64,000 bases of DNA from Apoda limacodes (Eukaryota; Arthropoda; Insecta; Lepidoptera; Limacodidae). The DNA is taken from the NCBI GenBank assembly GCA_946406115.1, contig OX291552.1, positions 5,146,001 to 5,210,000 of the forward strand, read 5' to 3'. Position 1 is the stretch's first letter, and each line of letters starts with the position of its first letter. The position numbers were made by a program, and so were the translations under genes. Below the pieces are notes generated by a model, which saw only the letters and a list, made by a program, of their open reading frames with translations, did no database searches and had not been told where the DNA came from. This document shows positions 1-13,400 of the stretch, in pieces.

Positions 1-16
1 CAACATATGTTTATAT

Positions 17-105
17 CTTAAGGTTGGCTCACTATAACTTTTTTATGCTAACCAAATTTGTTTTAAAATATCGCATTATTTGCGAAGGTGTCTTATAAAC
101 ATAAT
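17..105 (+). repeat. Dispersed repeat, second copy at 52277-52370
   Basis: The stretch starting aaggttggctcact and containing ttttatgctaacc and tttgcgaaggtgt recurs in the same orientation at 52277-52370. There it lies downstream of a Helitron-like 5' end, so this is probably the inner part of the same non-autonomous element, cut off by the window edge. Confidence 0.55.
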
Positions 106-540
106 AATAATCCTCGTCCAAATAAATACGTTAGTCATCACAAGCATTTAATTTAAATCAAAATTGCCGTTTATATTATTCGATTTCAATGAATATCTTA
201 GGTGATATCACAGTTTTAAAATTATATCGCAGCAAAATAATGATTAAGTACTGCACGCGCATTTATAATGTGCAAAGCCCGTGGGCAGTCATGAGGAGGA
301 AGGGCGGTAGGTATAATTAAAAGTTAAAGTAAGCGTTAGCCTAAAGTAACTATTAGGTACTAATTGACTGACTGACTGATCTATCAACGCACAGCTCCAA
401 CCACTAGACGGATCGAGATTCAATTTAGCACACATAGCTATTATGATGTAGACGTGCGCTAAGACAGAATTTTCCAAAACTCAACCCCTAAACGGGGGTT
501 CAAAGTTTGTACGGAGCACCACGATCGCAAAGCCATTATA
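106..540. other. AT-rich stretch without a gene
   Basis: I see no coding exon. The part around 360-440 (actgactgactgat followed by a diverged 60-bp tract) loosely resembles 13960-14040 and is probably an old dispersed repeat. If gene 1 has its last exons to the left of the window, this stretch lies inside one of its introns. Confidence 0.4.
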
Positions 541-616
541 AAGGCTAGGGATATCATCTGATACCTACACGTTTATCAGTGACGTTTATGGGTGTTGTAG
601 CTGGCTGGATCATTGC

Positions 617-2744
617 GTGGTAACTCAGTCGGCAGCGCTGTCAGTGTGTAACGTACATGTGAAGTATAATACAGTATGGTCTGACCATTTTCCTCTGATT
701 ATTGAATGCAACCTAAATTTGGTGCCACCAAAATTGACGAGAAGATTGGTGGCAGACACATCGCTAAAGTGGGGGGATAAAACTGACGAACAAATAGCCA
801 TTTATCGAACAGAATGTCATAAAAGGTTAAAATCAATGGATTTCCCATCGGAATTTAGGAACTGTGCGAACTGTTACTGCAATGATCCCGACCATAGGCA
901 TATTCTTGACAGGTTGTACTCTGACATTGTGATCGCTCTTTGTGATGCCTCTCGGGCCGGTCAGGGAAACAAGGGGAGGGGTAAGCGTGGACCACGTATT
1001 ATGGGGTGGAATAGGCACGTTAGTGAGGCCCATCTATTGGCTAGATCGAGTTTTCGTGAATGGGTACTATGCGGTAAGCCCAAGTCTGGTTGCGTTTACA
1101 CTAGAATGCGCGAAGATAGAAGGGTGTTTAAGTCTCGGTTAAAATGGTCCAAATAAAAATGGATGCCCTTGCTAAGCAGCATTCTAGTGGAAAATTCCGC
1201 GATTTTTGGAGGGGTACTAAAAAAACGAACACTCGACTTGGCCACCCTGCAAGCGTTGGAGATAAAAGTTACCCTAAGGACATTGCTAACAGTTTCAAAG
1301 ACCATTTTACTATAAAAGCGCCTCTGGGTCCAGCTCAGGTGATGCGTAATGCTGAGATGAAAAATGGTAGGATGGAGACGATTTTCGTGGGTAAGGACGT
1401 GGCAAATGCTATTAAGTCAATAGCCAAAGGAAAGTCCCCTGGCCACGATGGTCTCAGTATTTAGCATCTTGAAAACGCTGGTCCGCATATAACAAGAGTC
1501 CTAGCAATGTTCTACAATTTATGTGTGAGTCACTCTTACTTGCCTGTGGACCTTATGAAAATGGTTGTAGTGCCTGTAGTGAAAAACAAAACTGGAAATT
1601 TATCAGACAAAAGTAACTACAGGCCTTTTTCACTTGCGACGATTATTGCGAAAGTGTTTGACGCCATGCTCAATATACAATTACAAAAATATTTGAAATT
1701 GCTCGACAATCAATTCGGCTTTCGACCTCAGCTGTTCACTGAGAGTGCTATATTGTCTCTTAAGCATGTCGTCAAATACTACACGGATCGCAAAACTCTG
1801 GTGATCGCCTGTTTCCTTGACTTGTCCAGAGCATTTGATCTGGTTTCTTTTGATATCCTCTGGAAGAAACTTGAGAATATAAACTTGCCTTGTGAGTTTG
1901 TTGATATCTTTAAGTATTGGTATGGAAGTCAGACCAACAGCGTTAAATGGGAGAGCACAATGTCAGAACCATATCGGCTGGAGTGCGGGGTGAGACAAGG
2001 AGGGCTTACCTCTCCATCTCTCTTTAATTTGTATGTTAACGAACTGATCGTTACACTTAGTAGTCACCGTGTCGGCTGTCATGTGGATGGAGTATGTGTT
2101 AACAATCTCAGTTACGCTGCTGACATGGTGTTGCTGAGTGCATCGGTCTGTGGCATGAGAAAATTATTACAAACCTGCGAGGACTATGCCCGAGGTCATG
2201 GTCTTATATACAATGAGACCAAAAGTCAGTACATAGTTTTTGAATGTAGCCGAAAACAGTGCCAATATTTACTACCTATAAAACTATGTGGCACCCCTTT
2301 AAAAGGGTGGAACAATTTATATAATTGGGACATATTATTGCTTTTGACCTTAAAGATAGCGCTGATATGGAACGGGAACGTAGGGCGTTGACGACTAAGG
2401 CAAATATGTTAGCGCGTAGGTTTACGCGGTGCTCCACGGCCGTAAAAAAATTATTATTTAAAACATACTGTACCTCGCTATACACTTCAAGCCTAGGATA
2501 GGAAGGATTCCTAGGAAGGATAAATTACAGCCAAATGTCGTACAACGCCCTCCGCGTCCAGTACAACAACGCGTTCAGGGCGCTGTTGGGGTTGCCCCAA
2601 CGCTGCAGCGCATCGGGGATGTTCGCGGAGGCTAGCACTGACTGTTTTAGAGCGATTGTACGAAAGCTGGCTGCATCCTTGGTGCGCAGGGTGCGATCCA
2701 GCTCTAACATCGTCCTGACAATGATTGCTGGCAGGATAGACTGA
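617..2744 (+). mobile_element. Decayed non-LTR retrotransposon (LINE) ORF2, 5'-truncated
   Basis: Four successive frames read like one LINE polyprotein. 617-1156 begins just before an SDHFPL motif, the end of an APE-type endonuclease. 1144-1464 is the linker. 1507-2391 is a reverse transcriptase (RT) with NYRPFSLATI, NQFGFRP, FLDLSRAFD (motif A), GVRQGGLTSPSLF (motif B) and SYAADMVLLS (motif C). 2535-2744 is the C-terminal tail (VQYNNAFRALLGLPQRCSAS). The element is dead: there are several frameshifts, and motif C reads YAAD instead of YADD, so a catalytic Asp is lost. It is probably of the CR1/L2/Jockey assemblage; I cannot fix the clade. It lies left of exon 6 of COE gene 1, so probably in an intron of that gene. 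Confidence 0.85.
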
Positions 2745-2749
2745 TCTTA

Positions 2750-2988
2750 CATACGTCACTGTTGTGACAAACATGTCAAATACAGTGCCGATTAGGACGG
2801 TCTATATTTTATTTTATTTTACTTCAATTCAATTATTATTACAATATTATCCTAATTTTATTTTATTATAATTAATTTTCCTGTAATGACAATATTATTT
2901 TTAGACATTAATTAATTAATTTATTATTATTAAAAATTGTATACCTAATCTATTGCATTTATGAATTACTTCATTAATTTTTTCAGTT
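2750..2988 (+). other. AT-rich 3' flank of the LINE
   Basis: The sequence is composed mostly of attttatttta-like and taattaatt-like motifs, with no coding signal. It may be 3' untranslated sequence of the preceding LINE. Confidence 0.35.
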
Positions 2989-3260
2989 TTTTTTTTTTTT
3001 GAAATTAAAAATTCTAACCGAGAGAGAGAGAACGTCAAGTATGAGAAGGTTTTCCTTCGAGGATAATAACGGGTGCTCCGCGTTACGTCCACAACGATAC
3101 CATTTCAGAGCCGATAAGTGAGTTTATCGACTGGCCGCCCGTTTGTTTGACATGGCGGAAAACAGTGCACATTTCCACCTGAGGGGCATTGCTCCACTAA
3201 ATGCCCGCCCACCCGACGGCCGGCTCCTTCCTAGGGAGCTCATTCCCCCAAAAAACCTTA
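2989..3260 (-). mobile_element. Probable retroelement 3' end with poly(A), minus strand
   Basis: A run of T at 2989-3000, which is a poly(A) tail on the minus strand, is followed by an abruptly GC-richer block of about 250 bp. This composition differs from both flanks and is typical of the untranslated end of a 5'-truncated non-LTR element. No conserved protein is visible, so the family is unknown. Confidence 0.35.
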
Positions 3261-4284
3261 GTTGTTGCTTAGCTATTCATTTTGATTAGAATCGCCTTTT
3301 GTTTATTTTTTCAATTTTTCATTTTATCTTATTTTCGGTTTTTATTTATATTTTCTGTTTTATTTTGTGTTCACTTTACTACAAGAAGTAGTGTTTTACT
3401 TTATTCCCCGCGAAGAATTTATACAGTCCACCTTTGCCGTTTGTATCAATAACTATGTAAATTGTAAACAGTAGAATAAAAACTTACGCAGCAAGCAAAC
3501 AGTGACATTGAACTCATGATGTCATGGTATGTAGATAGCGTCAGGCAAGAGCAAAATGCTGACATAAGATATACGTCATTAAAAAATACGTATGAAAGAC
3601 TTAAAATTATATACTTAAGAGTTATGTATTATTGAAGTTCGTAACATGATTATTTTGTTAATTTCAAAAAATATAGTAAAGATAAATAAACATAATTTTT
3701 TTTGTGTTATTAATTTTTTTTTAAATAGGAGGGTTATAGAGTATTGTAAATATTAGCACGTACATATGTCGGTCAGGAAATAAAATAATAAGCAGAATTG
3801 CAAGGCTTGACTGCAACCTTCACTGTTGCATCACAAAGTCATATATATGCACGTAGTGAGAGAATTGCACGCGCTATTATCAATGTATTTAAGATACTTT
3901 ATAATAGTTATAGTTGCTCATTAACTCCTATACGCTACTACTAAGTACTATACTGTTACTCCTTAAACTCCTAGTTAAGATCCGGATTCCGGTTACTCTG
4001 TAAGTTACACATGAGTTTTAATTGAAACTTTGCTAGAAATATACAATATTAACATGTGAGTTGATCATTATTTACTTTAACCTGCTGCTGATAACGATAT
4101 CGATCATTGACGTTACATGGCCTTCTTGGGTGTGTGAAAAAGTCATCGGAGAAGCATATATAACAAAATAAAAAGGAAAACTATCTTACCTAAGTAGGCT
4201 TAACACTTATAACGTGAAACAACAGATTTTTTTTCTCCTTAACCCACGGGTGTGTGAAAGCTTTATATAGATATTTTTTCTTAC
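3261..4284. other. AT-rich sequence without a recognisable feature
   Basis: I looked on the minus strand for COE exon 7 (an NWEEGFSKIF-like block as at 57.0 kb) and did not find it. The stretch is probably intron 6 of COE gene 1. Confidence 0.45.
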
Positions 4285-4450
4285 CAGCCAGGTCAATTAG
4301 TGCTTCATCATCAGTAACCGTTGTTATGAATGGTAGTTGGAGTACATTTCCTGTCTCTAGAAGGTGGTATGGACATTGTGTCAGGAAGGGGTTTTTAACA
4401 TCCGGCGACTCGATTGTTGGTAAAAAAGGTGATGACCTTATATGCCAATC
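4285..4450 (-). CDS. COE gene 1, exon 6
   Basis: The exon is 166 bp, with acceptor ttttcag|GATTGG and donor GGCTG|gtaag. It begins [16 protein letters not shown] and ends [10 protein letters not shown] plus one base. The Glu of TDDEA is the expected acid of the catalytic triad. It is about 80% identical by hand count to exon 6 of gene 2 and the same length. Confidence 0.93.
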
Positions 4451-7400
4451 CTGAAAAGTTAAATTCCAAGTATAAAAAAGTTTGTTGCATACTTAATAAA
4501 TCAAAGTATTGAGTAATGTAATGAAATGTAATAAATGTTTTGTTGTACAAAAAAAATTAAAAGTATACAGTTGATTGGTGGAATACAATTGAGGCGGTCT
4601 TATCGCTATTTAGTTTTTTCCAGACAACCTTTGGTTAGGGGAAATCTTGTAGAATAAGATTTTAGAGTAGGTGCAACTTGGAACGAGAAAGTAATATAAA
4701 TTAAAATAATAAACTTAAACAAAATAACTCGTCTTATTCATGAAATAAATATTAATGTGGCCGATAAAAAAATTTAAAGTTTTAAAGCAGTGTAAGCTTT
4801 AGGCTTGTCTGATAGTAAGAGGTAAAGCTATCCATAGTTTTATAGATATAACTGTAAAGTAATCGTTATAAGTCTGAGAGGGATGTGAAGGAATCCTTAG
4901 GAGTAAATTTGTAAAAGATCCAAGACTTTGTAAAGAAGAGCCAAGGAATAAAAAGCAACTTTTAAGACCATTTAGTGATGGAGGTATGAACAGAACGGAA
5001 TTAAGAAGAGACAGAAGGTGTGTTTTCCGGTGTGGGTGATAAGCCACTTGAGCACGAAACTCTGAAACATGATCATATTTGCGTTAACCAAATATGAACC
5101 GTATAGATACATTTCGAAGCCACTCAAGTTTGTTTAACAGCTCTTCAGTAAGATAGGGAAAGCAAACTTCACCATAGTCGAGAACCGGAAAGAGTATTGA
5201 CTGTGCAAGCGCAATTTCGGTAGGAATTGGCAGGAAGTTCTGAAGTCTTCTCAAGGATTTTATAGAGGAAAACAGTTTTCTATTTATTTCTTTTAGCTGA
5301 TGAGGCCAGGATAACGACAATCTAAATGCCTAGATTTTTCACACATTCGCTTAAAGGAACACAAACATTATTACACATGATGGAAGGTAACTGTTGCCAA
5401 TCAATTTTATTATTGAGCTTCCCAAACTGTGTGATTCACTCCAGGCTACAATCTGAGCAATATCTGCATTAATAGTGTTTACTGCTAGATTTAAATTTTC
5501 AAAGAAGGCTTGGCAGTAGATTTGTGAATCATTTGCATACAAATGGCAGAAAGAAGAAGAGATGTAATAGAATTATTAAAAAAGTAAAGAGAAATAGAGA
5601 CAACATGCAGAAGTATCACACCAGGTAGATGAATAATCATCAACTCGAATGCGTTGCCGACGTCTACATAAGTTACTGTGAAACCAGTCAATTGCCGTTG
5701 AAGATATGTTAAGAGAGCGTAAGCGTGCTAACAGTATGTCAAAATCAACAGGATCAAAAGCATTGCTAAAATCAAGTAATGCAATTACTGTCACCTGCTT
5801 GTTCTCCAGCCCCAATCGAATGTCATCAGTTATTTCAACTAGCGAAGTAGCAGTATCATGACCTGGACGGATTAATGTGTACGGTAAATTTTTTTGTTTT
5901 AGTTATTTAGATTGAATTTTGTATTAGGATTTTTGTTTTACGTTCCCGAGCAAAGATCGGTTACCCAACTGATAAATATAATAAGGATATACTTTTGAAA
6001 TTAATGTTCTTTGTGCTCTCACTAGGACATCTACAGGTTTGTTTCTTAGACATTGCACCAAAGCTTCACTGGTAGAGGTGGGACAGTTTAAGGTTTTTGC
6101 CACAGATTGAGTGTTTTTATTTTGATTCCTGTTAAATAACCCTGGAGTAAGAGCTGTGCCACTGTGAGCCATACCTCTAGCAAATGCGCCTGAAACACAA
6201 ACATAAAAAATTATGAAACCGTATGTTGCTGTTACTTTAAGAAATCAAGCAAAAAATAAAAACCCGATCAATCGTACAGCAAACTATAATTTTTTTTTGG
6301 CTCTACCTACGTATACAAATACATTCGGAAATAACCCGAATGTATTTGACGAGTATCATTACTTTGCCGCAACACAGTCCAGTACTATTACGGGAAGTAA
6401 AGTCTTTACTGACTAGTATACAAACTCAGGCCCATTCATCAGTGCACACTAATTATTAATATACAAATAACCTCATTACCTCTAGATGTTTAGCAATGTA
6501 CTCTTGGGATTTTGTGATGTATACGACTTACTGTACTACTGTATATCTAAAGATAAAATGAAGTTATTCTTATTATTCTTATACAGAAACCAGGTCTTGA
6601 CCACAGATTATATTATAATTAGTTTTCAGAATCAGATAGTGCGATTGATCTTATAACTAAAATATTGATATCAATATGCACATTCCCAGAATTACTGAAG
6701 GGAACCGTGATTTAATGCGAATTTTTTTTATGACTTACTAGGAAACAGTTTCATTACGTGCAGGCAAAGCGGGTGCTAAGACCTAAATTACCTCCAGGGG
6801 CTTTTTCTTTGTAAATTTTGACGGGCGATTGACATTATATGAAACATATCCTGTGCACCGCGCGTCTCTACGTACTTTGCATAAGTTGTAAAGTGTTTCA
6901 GTGGTTTACACTTTTAGGTCAAAAGAAAAATACGTAGGTCGTACATTTTTTGTTTATATTTTAACTTAAGATTTTAGATCCTGTCCATACTCATTACTTT
7001 AGATCCCCTCAGGCTCATTAACTGTAATTTAAGGTTCCCTTAGGTCCCCTTAGAGGACATTACGACGTGGTTCATGTAGGTTCAACTACCTACCACAATT
7101 GGGGTTAGCAATACTTAAAGTATTTAATTATAGGTCATTCTTCAATATGACGGAAAAGAACAATGGTAGCAGAGTGTGGTTGTAAACCACAGGATTATTG
7201 CTTACCGTACTACATACATCTCATGTTTAGTCAATGAACTTGCATTTTTTATGGCACTTTTCTAACCCAGAGTTTTATTTTGAAATTTTTTTAATTAGTT
7301 GGCTACTGGGTTGGCACACATAAAAAAGTAACACTTTATTTATTCTGTAGGATTTAGATTAAGGTAGCTTTTTTGTATCTAATATAATATTAATTTTTTG

Positions 7401-10400
7401 TGTAAATTGTAGTGTTAAAGTTTATTTCAGTATAAATTGTTAATTAATTTCTTTGTTATTTTTTTAAAATGGCCGCACCTACAACTGTTTTGGCTGGAAG
7501 CTGGCATTGGTTAGCAATGGCTGCTGCCTTGATTACAAGGCAGGACAAAAATGATGCCCTACTTCATTGGTAGATAAACGCTCTACGTGATGCATATGAC
7601 CTATTGAGCCATTATGGGCTTGGAGAAGGAAGATGTAACCAAGTTTACCGCAGATTTGGACCAGGCCCAGGATCATTCTGACCAGATTATTATTAGAGTA
7701 GCACAAAATTGTCGGTCTGAGGCTAAAGACGAATGTGAGAAATCTCTAATGGCCACTCAGGGGGTTCCTTCTTCCTTGCCAAATTTAGACCTGCCTAAAT
7801 TTAATGGTGGATTAGTTCCTTTATAAATAGGTTTACGGCTAGACAGTTTGTTCATCTTCAAATCGTTGATCGGTCTTTTCTACTTGTCCATTTGGCTTCT
7901 TTACCGTCTCACACCAGAACCAAGGAGCCCTTTTGAGTTTGTTTGTGGCGGTAAACCAGCCACCCTTTTTCAATGCTTTCTCGGATATGAAGAAATTTCT
8001 TGAAGATGAGCGTTGAAGGGCTGAGAACCTTCCTTCTGTTGCCCTCCCTGCCGCTCTTCTTCAGCAACCTCAACACAGAGCATCAAAAGCACCACTGCAA
8101 CTGCCCTAAAATATCGAGGGTCATTGGGACAGCGGCCAGGCAAACACAACCTCAGCAAAGCTGCTTTTACTGTCGTCATGGGCTGAACCACCTTTCGGCT
8201 TCGTGTCCTATTTTTTGAAAGGCGTTGGTCCACGGAAAAGCGAAGGGTGATTTATGAGCACCGCTGAGTGGTGTGTTTAGAGCCGGGGCATATAATGCCT
8301 GATTGTAGTGCACCTGGATGCGCCAATTGTGGAATCACCACCAGCGGTTATTTTGCAGATTAAACAAGGTTAGTGTCAGCACAGCTCAATCCGCACCAAA
8401 CCGGTTATGCGTGCCTCCTTTCTTCTTAGACCAACGGCCGCCAGTCAGCTGACCGATGCGCTCGATTGCGGTCACTTCTTGTTGTTTTATTACTTACGGC
8501 AATATATCCTATGAAAATACAGTCCGCCTTTTTATATCGAGAAACCTCTACGGCCTAATCAATGGTCCATCTCGCATTATCATAAAAACCAGTGTTTGCC
8601 GTTAAGAATTTCATTACCGCACCACAACGGTCGCCGAGTGAACTTTGAACGGGACGCCGAGTCGACGACGCGCATAAAACATAGCACTTCGACGCCGACG
8701 CCTTGCCTTTTAAAGTGAAACAAAGAAGTCGTCACTGCAACCTGCATCTTTGTCCATGAAGCTGATGTTATTCGGGAGTGAACATACTGTATTTGAGTGA
8801 GTTCGTTCCAATTTGTCAGTTTCTGTTCCTACCTGTATTCCTTTCTTATAATCAGGTAATTTGCACTCCTAGAGCTTATCTGGGGAAACAGTCGCTCAAA
8901 ATGGAAGGATTAAAACTGGAGCCCTTTCGCGAATTAGTGGTTCTCCCCCTCTTCTCCATCTCGATCTCTCCTCTCTTCAACTCGCTCTCCCCCTGCTTCA
9001 CCTCACCTTCCTCCTCTTTACCTCGCTCTCCGCCTCGTGCACGGCTTGCCTCGGTTGAAAATCGCCCCTAATTTGAGCGCCTTTGACCCCTCTTAAGTTG
9101 CCTACGAGTTAGGACCCTTAACCACTCTGCCATCCTCCTATGCGAAACGTAACTTTTACGCCCCTCCCCGACTATCAAGATTCCTTATCGATTGGGCAGG
9201 AAGCGCACACCGGATACAGGAGGTCTTTGCTGCCTGTTACAGAGTACCCGAGGTTGGGGTATTAACCGCCTCAGTTTGATAGCTCGAGACCCCTTCAGGG
9301 CCCTCCTACGTGTGCTTATAAAGTGTCGACCGTATGTATCTAGTTGGCACCTACTCAATTAGGGTCACCGTCCAATAGTCCATCACAGCGCTGACTAGCT
9401 GTAGCCATTAAAGCTTCCCCCTGCGACACCAAATTAGTAACCCTGACAGTTGAACTACCCACTGCACAGGTTCGAGCCTTATCATCCTATGCTTCTTTTG
9501 TGGTATTACGAGCACTCCTCGAGTCGGGTTTGCAGGGTTGCTTAGTATCGACCTTTTTGGTAAGGAAGCTAAGACAAACAGTTGTCGTCGGCTGCGAATT
9601 CTATTCGAGGCATTGGTGGCCTCAAGGTTTCGAGGCTTAAGTTGCTATTGTTATTTCGCCCCTCCATATTTCTTTTATTCGTTGTAATTATTTCAGCCAT
9701 GGTGATGGATGATATCTAGGGTGGTCATCCCAAAGATTTGCTTACGCTGGAAATTACTAAGTTGATAACGGGTTTGTTGCTACAGCGCATTGGCTTATCC
9801 CGATTATCATCTTTCCAGTTCGATAAATCTACTCGATGCCTGTTTTCTGGGTTAATGCAATTGAGGACTGGCAAAGCTTCTTTAGGCCAGTGGGTTGGTG
9901 GCACTACCCACACATTTTGGTCATGCCATAATTAGTTCAGCATTTCCTGTTTGTGTCCCTCTTCAGACTGACTCTGTCTGGCTCGTCGGTACGTCCCTTG
10001 CTAATGCAGTTTAGCGCTTTTGAGAAGTAGAAGAGTCTTCTGCTACTCCTAGGTCTGAACCGGCTGATGAAAAGTGTGAGGCGCTTTTTGTGAATAAAAC
10101 CGGTTGATTTAACTACTAACTAATCTAATAAATCTACTAATCAATTCTTCACTCGACTTCCCTTCCTGCCAAACCAACCAACTCTCGGCCACTCCAGGAT
10201 GCTAGCCGACAAACGATTAATTTTTGTAGTCCCATATTTATTACTTAAGATCCTCTTAGAGTCCCCTTAGGTCCCCTAAAGGACATTAGGACAGCCAGAC
10301 GTAGTCCATGTAGGTACAACAACATACCACAATTGAGGTAAGCAATACTGAGAGTTTTTAATTATAGGGTTCGCTTTACCTGTCAATGAGACAAAAAAGA

Positions 10401-13400
10401 ACAAGTGGCATCTGTGATTTAAGCTATAAACTGCGGGCAAAGATAGCAATTACAAATTTTAACTTTAGCCAAAACTTTTTAATTCAAATATTCTCTAGAT
10501 ACTGCCACTAGGGCGTTGTTTTCTGGAACTCTGATCTCACCATTTCAATTGTGTTGTAGAGAGTTTATTAAGTAATTAAGTTTTTTATTTTATGTTAGTC
10601 CTAGAATCATGAAATTTGACGCGAAGCAAGGCAATTTGTAGTTATAGAATATTAAAATATAATGATTTGTCCAGACCATTTTACTCAAGAACGCGTGAAG
10701 GTAGCAAGTCGAAATTATTATCATATACTTAAGTATAGACTTATCATCACTTGAAGTCGAAAAAAAAATGAAGCGTTTGAGTCAATGCAATAACAAAATA
10801 TGCCCAAAATACTGACATTTTTATCGCATATTGAGCTAAAAATAAATCTAAACCTATAGGGTAATTTCCGTTGACCTAGAATCATGAAATTTGGCAAAAA
10901 AACAAGATGTTACGTTACATCACAAATTGATAATTAAGGTATAAACCTGTTAGGCTTGATCTAGCCGGTTGCATTCCTTAAGGAAAAAAAAACGAGTTGC
11001 ATTTCGGGAGTGCCGGCAGAAGTGAAAACCTTTACACACGATTCGCGCTTAACACTCAAATATGTCACAAGACATGTCTTTGAAATTGTCAAGAAATAAT
11101 AATGTTTGTTTATTTACTTTTTTGACGTAGTATATTTGACATCGCAATCTGTCATAGAATTAAAATTCCATATCCAACCTCCCTGTACTACTCATAATCG
11201 CGAATACTAAAAATAAAAATTATAATAGGCGTGGCATTACGGTTTCCGTCTTACGAATTTCCACTATTTGGACACGTGACCTGACGCGAGTTTATCATTT
11301 TTTACCCATACCAAAAAAAGTGCACAACGCCGCTAAAGAAGTTTTCACTTCAATAAAAAAATAAAAATTATAATAGGCGTGGCATTACGGTTTCCGTCTT
11401 ACGAATTTCCACTATTTGGACACGTGACCTGACGCGAGTTTATCATTTTTTACCCATACCAAAAAAAGTGCACAACGCCGCTAAAGAAGTTTTCACTTCA
11501 AAAAAAATATTATTTACTACCTACCTTGAGTTTCGTCATAGTTTTGCAATTTTGAAATTTGAAATTTGTTGTGATTATTATAGCCAAATTTTCCAATTAA
11601 AATTCTGGGATTTAAGGAATATCCATATTTAAATCAATCTACCTTATTCCAACCTTTGTGATTTTGCTATGTAGTAGTCCCAAAATGAGAAACAATAAAA
11701 TTACTTTTAAAATATTCTTATCTATTTGTTCTTAGGTATGTATAAAAACTGACTGATTCAATGACATATCATGCCAAACAACTAGGTCTAGAAAATTAAA
11801 ATTTGGCATGTAGGTTATTTCCTTGACGTAGGGCTCTACTAGGAAAGGATTTTGCACAATTCATCCCCTAAGCCCTAGGGGCTAGGAATAATTTTTCCTG
11901 AGCGTATCTTGTTGGCCCCAGGATGGCGTTGGAAACGTCCATAGGCTACCATCACCACTTAACATCAGACCGGCCTTCTACTTGTTTGCCACCCTAGGTA
12001 TAAAACCGACGACGTATTTTTAAAGTTATTTGTACACACTTTACTAGTTACACCGGTTACTAGTTTATGACAAATACGTGGGCACACATACATAAAACAT
12101 GCATACATACATACAATTCTGAAATTTGGCATGTGTTTGGTAGCCTACATAAGCTTTATATATGAATTTTATGCAATTCTAACAAAATTACATACATACG
12201 GGTCAAACTGATAACCTCCTTCTTTAGAGTCGGTTCAAGTGAGTTAGCAACATCAAGATCCGAATCAATTACGTTTGAATCTACTGTAAGTGAATATTGA
12301 TTGTCACGAGATTTAATTTTAAGGGGGTCCTGAAACCAAAGGATGCCAAGCTAAAAGAGCTCCATTACTAATTAAGTCTTCGGTGTCTGTCTGTCTGACC
12401 ATTAAAGAGGGCTCCATGTTTTAGACCGAAATAGGTAGAAGGCTAAAATTTTCACAGAATATGTGTTATGTACGGCGGATTATCTAACAAATAATATAAA
12501 ATTAGTTCAGTAGTAAGTACCGCAAGAGAAAACTTAACTTAAGAATGTTTTTGTGTCTTTAAAAAATCAGGTATTTAGCGATAAAAAACAAACTGCTAGT
12601 CCGATACTGCTCAAACTCTTTAGATCTAAGTCATGACATGGCGTATCGATTGATATGGTCACGAGACAAATTGAGAGGTCCATTGGTTCTTGAGATATCT
12701 AACATACATACACACACACACAGATATCACTCTAAAAATGATGGTAAACGATTCTGCAGATCTCAAAACGTAAAGAAAACGCAAATTTAGCAATTACGAT
12801 TTTCGGACCTATTGTAATAACTTTCCTTAAGGGAAGTTAATAATAAAAACCGGCAAAGTTTGAGACGGGCCCGAGCCATTGGCATCCTAAATTACTGTAT
12901 TAGCGCCATCTAGCGATTATTAAGAGAAACAGTAACACATTTGTTTGTTGGAAACGATATTCAAAGTAAAGCAACGTCAGGCTTCCTCAGTCATTGGATA
13001 GGTGATCGCTTAGCGGCATACTTTTTGTTTTAATTTGTGTTCGTAAGTTGCGTAAATGGTGGCATGGAACCCACGGTGCGCGAGTCTGACTCGCACGTGA
13101 CCTTTTTTTAACATTATATAATCTATTGGTTAATATATACATCAGTCGCTTTTTGCCAACCTAAATAACTTTAATTTTGAACCTACCTTTAGACATAGTA
13201 GAAAGGTAGTGAAAATGAACGCTCGATGCACCAGCTGATGATCCAACAAGAGTCACTGCTTTTGGATTACCACCGAATTTACTGATGTTTTCTTGAATCC
13301 AATGTAGAACAAATGATTGGTCTTTAAGTCCTGCGTTTCCCGGAACTACGTCATCATTAGTGCTAAAAAATCCTGAAAAAGGAATTGAAAGTTTTTAGAA

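Larger units (their letters stand above)
6951..10440 (+). mobile_element. Degenerate BEL/Pao LTR retrotransposon, internally deleted
   Basis: Two diverged direct repeats bracket the region, at about 6955-7170 and 10215-10410. Both contain gtccccttag, ggacatta, accacaattg.ggt.agcaatact and tttaattatagg, and look like LTRs. Between them are gag remnants. Gag starts at an ATG near 7470 and continues in other frames; 7614-7826 ends [13 protein letters not shown], as in DUF1759 gag. A zinc-knuckle-like [16 protein letters not shown] is at about 8160-8215. A protease-like [18 protein letters not shown] is near 9505-9560. A weak RNase H-like stretch is near 9745-9905. No RT or integrase is seen, and the element is about 3.5 kb instead of 6-7 kb. 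It is inactive and lies in intron 4 of COE gene 1. The LTR ends are approximate. Confidence 0.65.

Noticed and set aside
8778..9071. Ser/Pro/Leu-rich frame of 97 codons in the BEL/Pao remnant
   Set aside because: Low-complexity ctc-rich sequence without domain; part of the decayed element.
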